A DNA stretch of 64,000 nucleotides from Streptomyces coffeae (GTDB taxonomy: Bacteria > Actinomycetota > Actinomycetes > Streptomycetales > Streptomycetaceae). A program made the translations under genes and the position numbers. The notes below the pieces were generated by a model that ran no database searches, was not told the origin of the DNA, and saw only the letters and a program-made list of their open reading frames with translations. Of this stretch, positions 8,533 to 15,854 are shown piece after piece. Each line of letters opens with the position of its first letter. Position 1 is the stretch's first letter. Location of the stretch: assembly GCF_016741875.1 (NCBI RefSeq), contig NZ_JAERRF010000035.1, positions 26,335 to 90,334 on the forward strand. Direction: 5' to 3'.

Positions 8533-9486
8533 ATGGCAGTCGGCTCTCTCCCACCCGCGGGCCCGACGGCAACCGCCGGGCCGCTCCCCGCACGGCGCCC
8601 GCCGCGGCGGGCGGCAGGGCGGCGCGGTTGGCCGCTGGCTCCGGCCCTGCTGTGGCTGGTCGTCCTCACCCAGCTGCCCTTCGTCTTCACCGTGGTCTTC
8701 TCCTTCCAGTCCAGGAATCTGCTCCGGCCGGGGTCCGAGCACTGGGTGGGCCTGGCCAACTACACGAACGTGTTCACCGACAACGTGTTCCGCGCGGCGC
8801 TGCTCACCGAGATCGAGCTGACCGTTCTGACGGTCGCGTTCGCCATGGCGCTGGGGGTGGCGCTGGCGGTGCTGCTCGACCGCCGTTTCCCCGGCCGGGG
8901 CCTGGCCCGCACCCTGCTGATCTCGCCGTTCCTGGTGATGCCCGCGGTCGCCGGGCTGCTGTGGAAGACCGCCATGTTCGACCCGGTCTTCGGGCTCGTC
9001 AACTACACGGCGTCCTGGTTCGGCGTCCAGGGCACCGACTTCGTCAACCATTTCCCCGTGGCGTCGGTGGTCACGGTCCTGGTCTGGGAATGGACACCGT
9101 TCATGATGCTCATCGTCCTCGCCGGGCTCCAGAGCCAGCCGACCGAGATCCTGGAGGCGGCCCGAGTGGACGGCGCCGGGCCCTGGGCCACCTTCCGCTG
9201 GATCACCCTGCCGTATCTGCGCCGCTACATCGAACTGGGTGTGCTGCTCGGTGCGATCCACCTGGTCAACACCTTCGATGTGATCTACATGATGACGCAG
9301 GGCGGCCCCGGCACCCGGACCACCAATCTGCCCTACTACATCTACCAGCGGGCGTTCCTCGGCTTCGACGTCGGGCAGTCCTCCGCGCTGGGCGTGGTCA
9401 CGGTCGCCGGAACACTGGTGGCCGCCGCACTGGCGCTGCGACTGCTGTTCACGGCGTTCACCGGCACCGGGGCGGGCGACCGATGA
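8533..9486 (+). CDS. ABC transporter permease, MalF-like
   Basis: 317-aa inner-membrane permease with about six membrane segments, from 'LAPALLWLVVLTQLPFVFTV' to 'LVAAALALRLLF'. The cytoplasmic EAA loop that docks on the ATPase is 'EAARVDGAGPWATFRWITLP' (about residue 215). The start ATG 8533 lies eight bases after the binding-protein stop. It overlaps the next permease by ATGA. It forms the heterodimeric channel with the following gene. Confidence 0.93.
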   Translation: MAVGSLPPAGPTATAGPLPARRPPRRAAGRRGWPLAPALLWLVVLTQLPFVFTVVFSFQSRNLLRPGSEHWVGLANYTNVFTDNVFRAALLTEIELTVLTVAFAMALGVALAVLLDRRFPGRGLARTLLISPFLVMPAVAGLLWKTAMFDPVFGLVNYTASWFGVQGTDFVNHFPVASVVTVLVWEWTPFMMLIVLAGLQSQPTEILEAARVDGAGPWATFRWITLPYLRRYIELGVLLGAIHLVNTFDVIYMMTQGGPGTRTTNLPYYIYQRAFLGFDVGQSSALGVVTVAGTLVAAALALRLLFTAFTGTGAGDR

Positions 9487-10328
9487 GGATCCCCGCCACG
9501 CTCCGCCCGCCGTACCGCCGCCGGTTCGGCCGGTGGCTGTGGACCACCGGAACCTGGCTGGTGACCGCCGTGTTCTTCTTCCCGGTGCTGTGGATGGTGC
9601 TCACCGCGTTCAAAACCGAGGCGGACGCCTACACCGCCTCCCCCAAGGTGGTGTTCGCACCGACGCTCGAGCAGTTCCGGGCGGTGTTCGCCGAGGGCGT
9701 CGGCCTCTATCTGGGCAACTCCGCGCTGGCCGCCGCGGCTTCCACCGCCATCGTGCTGCTGCTTGCGACACCGGCGGCGTACGCACTGTCCATCCGGCCC
9801 GTGGGCCGATGGCGCGATGTGCTGTTCTTTTTCCTCTCCACCAAGATGCTGCCGGTGGTCGCCGCGATCATTCCCGTGTATCTGGCCGCGCGCGGCCTGG
9901 GCGCGCTCGACAGCATCGGCACCCTGATCGTGCTGTACGCGGCGATGAACCTGCCGGTGGCGGTGTGGATGCTGCGCTCGTTCTTCCTGGAGATTCCGCG
10001 CGAGGTGCTGGAGGCGGCACGGGTGGACGGGGCGACAGCGCGTCAGGAGGTGATGTGGGTGTTGCTTCCCATGGTGGCGCCCGGTATCGCCGCCACCGCG
10101 CTGATCTGCGTGATCTTCTCCTGGAACGAGTTCTTCCTGGCGTTGAACCTGACGTCGGTCCGGTCCGCGACGATGCCCGTCTTCCTCGTCGGCTTCATCA
10201 CCAGCGAGGGGCTGTACTGGGCGAGGCTGGCCGCGGCGGCCACACTGGCCTGTCTGCCGGTGCTGCTGATGGGGTGGCTGGCTCAGCGCCAGCTCGCCCG
10301 CGGCCTGTCCATGGGGGCGGTGAAATAG
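9483..10328 (+). CDS. ABC transporter permease, MalG-like
   Basis: 281-aa second permease, coupled to the first through an ATGA overlap. Six membrane segments are visible, beginning with 'WLVTAVFFFPVLWMVLTAFK'. The EAA loop reads 'EAARVDGATARQEVMWVLLP' (about residue 178). The typical MalG ending 'QLARGLSMGAVK' is present. Together with the first permease it moves the substrate delivered by the lipoprotein. Confidence 0.93.
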   Translation: MRIPATLRPPYRRRFGRWLWTTGTWLVTAVFFFPVLWMVLTAFKTEADAYTASPKVVFAPTLEQFRAVFAEGVGLYLGNSALAAAASTAIVLLLATPAAYALSIRPVGRWRDVLFFFLSTKMLPVVAAIIPVYLAARGLGALDSIGTLIVLYAAMNLPVAVWMLRSFFLEIPREVLEAARVDGATARQEVMWVLLPMVAPGIAATALICVIFSWNEFFLALNLTSVRSATMPVFLVGFITSEGLYWARLAAAATLACLPVLLMGWLAQRQLARGLSMGAVK

Positions 10329-10384
10329 CCGGTGACCGCCGAGACCCGTTGCGAAAACACCGAGCAGGACAGAGAGGAGCAGCG

Positions 10385-11446
10385 GTGCGTGTCCTAGTCG
10401 TCGGCGACCACTTCATCCCGGCCGCCTGCTATGTCGAGGCCCTGGCCGAGGTGTCCGGGCGGGACACCGGCCCGGACATCGGCCCGGTCCGCAGTGTCGA
10501 CTGGTCCGGGACCAAGGCCGAGCAGCACGCCGCGCAGCAGGAGATGGAGCTGCGGGGGCCGGAGGCGGTGCCGGTGCCCGGTGAGATCGTCGAGGCGCTC
10601 GGGGACACCGGGGTGCTCGCCGTGCACTTCGCGCCGGTGTCCGCGCAGATGCTGCGGGCCGCGCCGACGCTGCGTGCGGTGTGTGTCGCCCGGACCGGGC
10701 TGGAGAACGTGGACGTGGCCGCCGCCACCGAACGCGGTATCGCCGTCGTACCGGTCTACGGACGCAATGCCTCGGCCGTGGCCGAACTCGCCCTGGGGCT
10801 GATGCTCGCCGAGGCGCGCGACATCGCGCGCGCGGATGCGTCGGTGAAGGCCGGAGGGTGGCGCAAGGACTTCGGCGGCCCCGGGGACGAGATCGGTGGC
10901 AGCACCGTCGGCATGGTGGGCATGGGCCATGTGGGGCAGGAGCTGGCCGACCGGTTGCGCGGCTTCGATGTGCGCGTTCTGGTCCATGACCCGTATGTGC
11001 CGGACGCGGTGCTGGGGCGCCACGGTGCACAGCGGGCGGCCGATCTGGACACGGTGTTCCGGGAGTCCGACGCCGTGCATGTGTTCGCCCGGCTGACACC
11101 GGAGACCGAACGGTTCATCGGGCGGCGGCACTTCGCGCTGATGAAGCCCACCGCGTACTTCTTCAACACCGCGCGCAGCCGTCTGGTGGACACCGACGCG
11201 CTGTACGAGGTGCTGGCGGCCGGCCGGATCGCCGGGGCCGGGCTCGATGTGCATGACGAGGAACCCCTGCCCGCCGACAGCCCGTGGCGCGCGCTGGACA
11301 ATGTCACGCTCACCACCCACTACGGCGGCGACACGGTCACCACCAATGTGCGTTCGGCCCGGCTGGTCGCCGAGGTCATCGCCGAGCTGGCGGCGACCGG
11401 GCGCTGTCCGGGCGCGGTCAACGCCCGTGAACTGGAATGGATGTAA
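10385..11446 (+). CDS. D-isomer-specific 2-hydroxyacid dehydrogenase family protein
   Basis: 353-aa enzyme of the phosphoglycerate/2-hydroxyacid dehydrogenase family. The nucleotide-binding loop is 'VGMVGMGHVGQ' (about residue 175). The catalytic trio is visible as Arg in 'NTARSRLVD', Glu in 'DEEPLP' and His in 'TTHYGG'. The GTG start at 10385 follows an AGAGGAG site. It sits between the permeases and the sugar kinase, so it probably oxidises or reduces a polyol-derived acid or keto compound. A role in serine synthesis is unlikely in this context, and the C-terminal ACT domain of true SerA is absent. Confidence 0.88.
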   Translation: MRVLVVGDHFIPAACYVEALAEVSGRDTGPDIGPVRSVDWSGTKAEQHAAQQEMELRGPEAVPVPGEIVEALGDTGVLAVHFAPVSAQMLRAAPTLRAVCVARTGLENVDVAAATERGIAVVPVYGRNASAVAELALGLMLAEARDIARADASVKAGGWRKDFGGPGDEIGGSTVGMVGMGHVGQELADRLRGFDVRVLVHDPYVPDAVLGRHGAQRAADLDTVFRESDAVHVFARLTPETERFIGRRHFALMKPTAYFFNTARSRLVDTDALYEVLAAGRIAGAGLDVHDEEPLPADSPWRALDNVTLTTHYGGDTVTTNVRSARLVAEVIAELAATGRCPGAVNARELEWM

Positions 11447-11452
11447 CACCCC

Positions 11453-12952
11453 GTGCGTGAACTGTTGCTGGGTATCGACGCCGGGCAGACCGTGACCAAG
11501 GCGCTGCTGTTCGACGCCACCGGGCACGAGGTGGCGCGCGGCAGCGCGACCGTGCCGCTGAGCAGCCCCCGGCCGCACTGGGTCGAACGCGATATGGACG
11601 AGGTGTGGCACGCGGCACGGCTGGCGATCAGGGACTGCCTCGAGGCGGCGGGCGAGGAGGCGGGCCGGGCCGTGGCGGCGGTGGGGCTGTCCGGACACGG
11701 CGACGGTGTCTATCCCGTGGACGGGCGGCTGCGACCGGTGCGCACGGCGATCCTCGCGCTGGACACCCGGGCCGAACCCCTGCTGGAGGACTGGCGGGAC
11801 ACCCCGCTGTGGGAGCGTGCCCTGTACCGCTCCGGTCAGGTGCCCTTCGCGGGCTCTCCGGCGGCCCTGCTGCCCTGGCTCGTGCGCCACGACCCGGACG
11901 CGGTGCGGCGCAGCCGGTGGCTGCTGTTCTGCAAGGACTGGCTCCGGCTGAAGCTGACCGGCACACCCACGACCGATCCCACGGACGCCAGCGCCTCGTT
12001 CACCGATGTCCGCACCCGGGCCTACTCGCCGGAGCTGCTGGAGCTGTACGGCGTCAGTGATCTGGCCGGGAAACTGCCGCCGGTGCTGGCCTCCGACGCC
12101 CTGGCCGGAACGGTCACACCCGAGGCCGCCGCGGCCACCGGGCTCACCGCCGGTACCCCGGTGGTCACCGGTGCGCACGATGTGGACGCCGCCTCGATCG
12201 GGGTGGGGCGGCTGGATCCGGGTGAACTGTCCCTGGTGGCCGGGACGTTCAGCGTCAACCAGGTGATCAGCGATCGGGTGGTGCTCGACCCGCGCTGGCA
12301 GGTCCGTGGTTTTGTCCGGCCGGATCAGTGGATGATCATGTCCACCTCACCGTCGTCGGTGGCCAACCTCGAGTGGTTCCTGCGGGTCATGGGCGTGACC
12401 ACCGGAGCGGGGGAGCGTGTGCACGATGTGATCGCCCGGGAGGTCGCCACTCACCTCGGCGGACCGTCGGAGATGGTGTTCCACCCCTTCCTCTACGGGT
12501 CCCCGCACGGGCGGCCCACCTCGGGCACCTTCCTCGGTATGCGCGGCTGGCACACGCGGGGCCATGTACTGCGGGCGCTGCTGGAGGGCGTGGTGCTCAA
12601 CCACCGCTGGCATGTCGACGCCCTGTGCTCGACGCTGCCCGTCACCGGCCCCGTACGGCTCACCGGCGGCGCCGCGCGCAGCGAGATCTGGAGCCAGATG
12701 TTCGCCGACGCGCTGGCCCGGCCGGTCGAGATCACGGATGTGGCGGAGAGTGCGGCCCGCGGCGCGGCCCTGCTCGCCGCCACCGCGGTCGGACTGCTGG
12801 ACGGCCTCGATGACCCCCGCGCCCGGGTGGCGGTCAGCAGACGGCATGAGCCGGATGAGGGGCGGGTGGCGGTGCTGGAGGAGGCGTACCAGGTGTATCT
12901 GGGGGCGCTGGAGGCGCTGGGACCGACGTGGTCACGCCTTGCCGCCGACTGA
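11453..12952 (+). CDS. FGGY-family carbohydrate kinase
   Basis: 499-aa cytosolic kinase that phosphorylates a sugar or polyol with ATP. The N-terminal phosphate motif is 'LLGIDAGQTVTKALLFD'. The C-terminal FGGY signature reads 'LTGGAARSEIWSQMFADALA', and 'AESAARGAALLAA' closes the ATP domain. It starts at GTG six bases after the dehydrogenase stop. In this operon it would trap the imported substrate. Xylulokinase, L-xylulose kinase and erythritol kinase all share this layout, and the sequence alone does not decide between them. Confidence 0.9.
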   Translation: MRELLLGIDAGQTVTKALLFDATGHEVARGSATVPLSSPRPHWVERDMDEVWHAARLAIRDCLEAAGEEAGRAVAAVGLSGHGDGVYPVDGRLRPVRTAILALDTRAEPLLEDWRDTPLWERALYRSGQVPFAGSPAALLPWLVRHDPDAVRRSRWLLFCKDWLRLKLTGTPTTDPTDASASFTDVRTRAYSPELLELYGVSDLAGKLPPVLASDALAGTVTPEAAAATGLTAGTPVVTGAHDVDAASIGVGRLDPGELSLVAGTFSVNQVISDRVVLDPRWQVRGFVRPDQWMIMSTSPSSVANLEWFLRVMGVTTGAGERVHDVIAREVATHLGGPSEMVFHPFLYGSPHGRPTSGTFLGMRGWHTRGHVLRALLEGVVLNHRWHVDALCSTLPVTGPVRLTGGAARSEIWSQMFADALARPVEITDVAESAARGAALLAATAVGLLDGLDDPRARVAVSRRHEPDEGRVAVLEEAYQVYLGALEALGPTWSRLAAD

Positions 12953-12956
12953 CCAC

Positions 12957-13029
12957 ATAGATGTATCACATAAATAGAGATCTTTTAGCTAAATTTATGG
13001 GATTTCTGCCCTGAATCTCTTGTAATATC
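12957..13029. promoter_or_regulatory. AT-rich island after the polyol operon
   Basis: About 70 bp with unusually low GC. It contains inverted arms ATAAAT (12970-12975) and ATTTAT (12993-12998) and three CATAAAT-type words counting the island at 3.4 kb. TAATAT at 13023-13028 could be the -10 of the next gene. It could also be a nucleoid-protein site or a junction scar; no proof either way. Confidence 0.35.
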
Positions 13030-13102
13030 GATGGGCCGGGCGTACACCGGAACTAAGGGCATCAGCAAGCCGCCGACCCCCGCCCGGAAGCGACCCGAAC
13101 CC

Positions 13103-13588
13103 ATGTGTGTTACCGCCAGCCTGCTTGCCTCGCCGGTCGGCCCCCGACCGGCGGAGCCCCCGCCGATGGCGCCCACCCCGGTCTCCGGATGCGACGCCCT
13201 GCTCGCCCTGCCCGCCGAAGCCGCCCTGGTCGGCTGCGCCCGCCACTTCGCCGAGAACGTCCTCACCCAGTGGCATCTGCCGTCCGGCGAACGCGATGCC
13301 GCCGTCCTCGTCGTCGGGGAGCTGGCCGCCAACGCGGCCCGGCACGGACGCAGCAGGATGACACTCCGGCTGACCCTCGGCCCGGGCGCCCTCCAGCTCG
13401 TCGTGTCCGACCACGGTCTGCTCCCCCGCCCCAGGCGGCCGCACACCGCCCCCGACCCCGACGAACACGGCCGCGGTATCCCCCTCGTGGAAACCCTCGC
13501 CACCCGGGTCGAAACCCGCCACCACGACAATGGCCACTGGGTCCGCGCCACCCTGCCCGTGACCGCGGCGCACCCGATGGCCGCATGA
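13103..13588 (+). CDS. GHKL ATP-binding protein (anti-sigma-factor-type regulator)
   Basis: 161-aa protein of the RsbW/HATPase_c_2 type, very numerous in streptomycetes. The N box is 'ELAANAARHG', the Asp box is in 'LVVSDHG', and 'HGRGIPLVETLA' forms the ATP lid. Such proteins usually bind and inhibit an alternative sigma factor or an anti-anti-sigma partner, none of which is encoded next to it. Alternative in-frame starts exist at 13031 and 13166. The one at 13103 was chosen because 13031 abuts a possible -10 box, but this is not certain. Confidence 0.75.
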   Translation: MCVTASLLASPVGPRPAEPPPMAPTPVSGCDALLALPAEAALVGCARHFAENVLTQWHLPSGERDAAVLVVGELAANAARHGRSRMTLRLTLGPGALQLVVSDHGLLPRPRRPHTAPDPDEHGRGIPLVETLATRVETRHHDNGHWVRATLPVTAAHPMAA

Positions 13589-13775
13589 GCGGCCTGCCGG
13601 CCTGCTGGTGACACTGCACGCGGCACTGACCCTGAGCCGGCTCGGCGGCTACGCCTGCCTCGTGTCCAGGGCACGCGGAGTGTTCCAGCGGCCCCGGATC
13701 CGCCGTGCCCTGGACCGTGTGACCGGTGTGGTGCTCATCGGCTTCGGGGCGCGGATCGCCACCGACACCCGCTGA
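13584..13775 (+). pseudogene. C-terminal remnant of a LysE/RhtB-type exporter
   Basis: Directly after the GHKL gene, a frame without its own start encodes about 60 residues: a hydrophobic stretch 'LLVTLHAALTLSRLGGYACLV', an arginine-rich loop, then 'ALDRVTGVVLIGFGARIATD' and a stop at 13773. This order is the typical ending of LysE-family amino-acid exporters (last two membrane helices). The first two-thirds of such a protein are missing, so this is a deletion remnant. Confidence 0.7.
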
Positions 13776-13808
13776 CGCCCGCGTCGGCGCGCCACGGCCG
13801 CGAACGGC

Positions 13809-13855
13809 GGTGGGGGAGCAACCGGATCCCCCTCGGGATCGGCTGCTCCCCCACC
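13809..13855. terminator. Bidirectional hairpin terminator
   Basis: Perfect 12-bp stem: GGTGGGGGAGCA at 13809-13820 pairs with TGCTCCCCCACC at 13844-13855. A second nested stem (GATCCC/GGGATC) fills the loop. It lies 32 bp beyond the GAPDH stop (minus strand) and after the exporter remnant (plus strand). Confidence 0.85.
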
Positions 13856-13886
13856 ACAGAACGACGGATCGGACCGTCCGCCCGGG

Positions 13887-15332
13887 TCAGACCACCGGGG
13901 CCGGGTACGTCGGGTACTCCACTCCGGAGACGTACTGGACAACGCGGATGACCTGGCACGAGTAGCCGAACTCGTTGTCGTACCAGAGGTAGAGGATCGC
14001 GTTGTCGCCGTCGACCTTGGTGGCGCCCGCGTCGACGATCGAGGCGTGGCGCGAGCCGATGAAGTCGTTCGAGACCGCGTCGGGAGCGCTGGTGAAGTCG
14101 ATCTGGCGCTTGAGCGGCGAGGTCAGCGAGACATCACGGAGGTAGTCGAGAACCTCCTCGCGGGTGGCCTCGCGTGCGAGCCGCAGATTGAGGATCGCGA
14201 TGGAGACATCCGGCACCGGCACGCGGATGGAGCTGCCGGTGATGGGCGCCTTGAGGTCGGGAAGCGCCTTGGCCACGGCGGAAGCCGCACCGGTCTCGGT
14301 GATGACCATGTTGAGCGGCGCGGAGCGGCCGCGGCGATCGGCCTTGTGGTAGTTGTCCAGCAGATTCTGGTCGTTGGTGAACGAGTGAACGGTCTCCACA
14401 TGGCCGCGCAGCACACCGTACTCGTCCGCCATCGCCTTCAGCGGCGGGACGATCGCGTTGGTGGTGCAGGACGCGCAGGACAGGATCTGCTCATCCGGCT
14501 TGATCATGTCGTGGTTGACGCCGTGCACGATGTTGGGGACATCACCCTTGCCCGGCGCGGTCAGAACGACCTTGTCGACGCCGGGGCGCAGGTGCTGCGA
14601 CAGACCCTCGCGGTCGCGCCACTTGCCGGTGTTGTCGATCAGGATGGCGTTGTTGATGCCGTACGCCGTGTAGTCGATCTCCGACGGGTCGTTGGCGTAG
14701 ATCACCTTGATCTCGTTGCCGTTGGCGACGATCGTGCTGTTCGCCTCGTCAACGGTGATCGTGCCCTGGAACTGGCCGTGGATGGAGTCACGGCGCATCA
14801 ACGAGGCGCGCTTGACGATGTCCTGGTCACCGCCCCGGCGGACGACGATGGCGCGCAGCCGCAGGCCGTTGCCGGAACCGGCCTTCTCGATGAGCAGCCG
14901 GGCCACGAGGCGGCCGATACGGCCGAACCCGTAGAGGACCACATCGCGCGGCTCGCTGCGCTCGATCTTGTTGTCGCCGGTGGCGCCCGCGACGGCCTCG
15001 GCGGTGAACTCCTCGACCGACAGACCGCGGTCGTCGGTGCGGTACGTCTCGGCGAGCAGGCCGAGGTCGATCTGGGACGGGCCGAGATCGAGCGTGGTCA
15101 GAGCCTGAAGGAACGGCAGGGTGTCGGTGACCGAGAGTTCGACACCCGCGATCTGCCGTGCGAATCGATGGGTCTTGAGGATGCTGACCACCGACTTGTT
15201 CACCAAGGAGCGGCTGTGAAGCAGGACAGTGACGTCCCGCTCCCGATGCAGCTTCCCGATGATCGGGATCATCGACTCCGCGATCTCCTCGCGATTTTTC
15301 CAGTTGGTGAACGAGTCCTCGTTGACAGTCAC
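13887..15332 (-). CDS. Glyceraldehyde-3-phosphate dehydrogenase, long actinobacterial form
   Basis: 481-aa NAD(P)-dependent GAPDH, which interconverts glyceraldehyde-3-phosphate and 1,3-bisphosphoglycerate in the cytosol. About 125 residues precede the nucleotide loop 'VVLYGFGRIGRLVARLL', so it is much longer than the classical 335-aa enzyme and belongs to the extended actinobacterial group. The catalytic Cys is in 'SCASCTTNA' (classical enzymes read SNASCTTN) and the catalytic His is in 'VHSFTND'. The GTG start at 15332 has only a weak ribosome site. It is transcribed alone and ends at the strong terminator. Confidence 0.93.
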   Translation of the reverse strand: MTVNEDSFTNWKNREEIAESMIPIIGKLHRERDVTVLLHSRSLVNKSVVSILKTHRFARQIAGVELSVTDTLPFLQALTTLDLGPSQIDLGLLAETYRTDDRGLSVEEFTAEAVAGATGDNKIERSEPRDVVLYGFGRIGRLVARLLIEKAGSGNGLRLRAIVVRRGGDQDIVKRASLMRRDSIHGQFQGTITVDEANSTIVANGNEIKVIYANDPSEIDYTAYGINNAILIDNTGKWRDREGLSQHLRPGVDKVVLTAPGKGDVPNIVHGVNHDMIKPDEQILSCASCTTNAIVPPLKAMADEYGVLRGHVETVHSFTNDQNLLDNYHKADRRGRSAPLNMVITETGAASAVAKALPDLKAPITGSSIRVPVPDVSIAILNLRLAREATREEVLDYLRDVSLTSPLKRQIDFTSAPDAVSNDFIGSRHASIVDAGATKVDGDNAILYLWYDNEFGYSCQVIRVVQYVSGVEYPTYPAPVV

Positions 15333-15759
15333 AGCGCATCTTTCGAGCTAGGCGGTGCTCATATGCTACCCCCGCCCTCACGATGATCGTTCAAACGCCC
15401 CCCTCGGGCGGGATCCTGTGAGGGGTCTCATCGCCGGGCCAGGGCATCACTTTGGACCGATATACCCTTTGTGCACCGCCTTGTGGACGCCCATACCGTC
15501 GCGCTCCGCACCGGTGGCATGACACCGTGCGCGCGCAGTGCGATGCACACCACCCCCGGGCCCCCGCCCGGCGCGTGGTGGTGATCGTCGCAGCGCTCAT
15601 ATCCCCGCCGCCACATGCGAAGATGCCCCCCATGTCCGGGAGATGGGGAAGGTCGGGTCCACCCGGGCACGGGGGCAGGCCGATATCGGCGGACCTGGTG
15701 TGCCGAGAAACCACCAGGCGGATGCCGGAGCGAGCCCAAGGGGAACCGCAACAGCTGCG
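15333..15759. other. Intergenic stretch between GAPDH and the RHS cassette
   Basis: 427 bp that must hold the GAPDH promoter and any promoter of the RHS gene. I see a short imperfect hairpin around 15510-15535 but no convincing -35/-10 pair, RNA gene or intact small gene. Confidence 0.5.
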
Positions 15760-15854
15760 GCGGTAGTCATCAGGACGTACCGACCGGGCCGCGGCTTCGG
15801 TACGACGGCGGCTGGGAAGCCGACGACGGGGGAAGGGAACATCGCGTGACGCAC
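15760..15854 (+). repeat. Copy B of the 95-bp direct repeat, leading into the RHS start
   Basis: Pairs with 963-1059. In frame with the RHS gene it reads 'HQDVPTGPRLRYDGGWE', the tail of the small upstream partner protein, but two bases are missing relative to copy A. The old partner frame therefore no longer ends at the overlapping GTGA and runs into the toxin instead. Upstream of 15760 similarity to the partner gene stops. Copy B is thus the last fragment of a deleted partner gene. Confidence 0.85.

Noticed and set aside
10394..12178. Minus-strand frame opposite the dehydrogenase and kinase
   Set aside because: Antisense shadow; both plus-strand genes have family motifs and ribosome sites.
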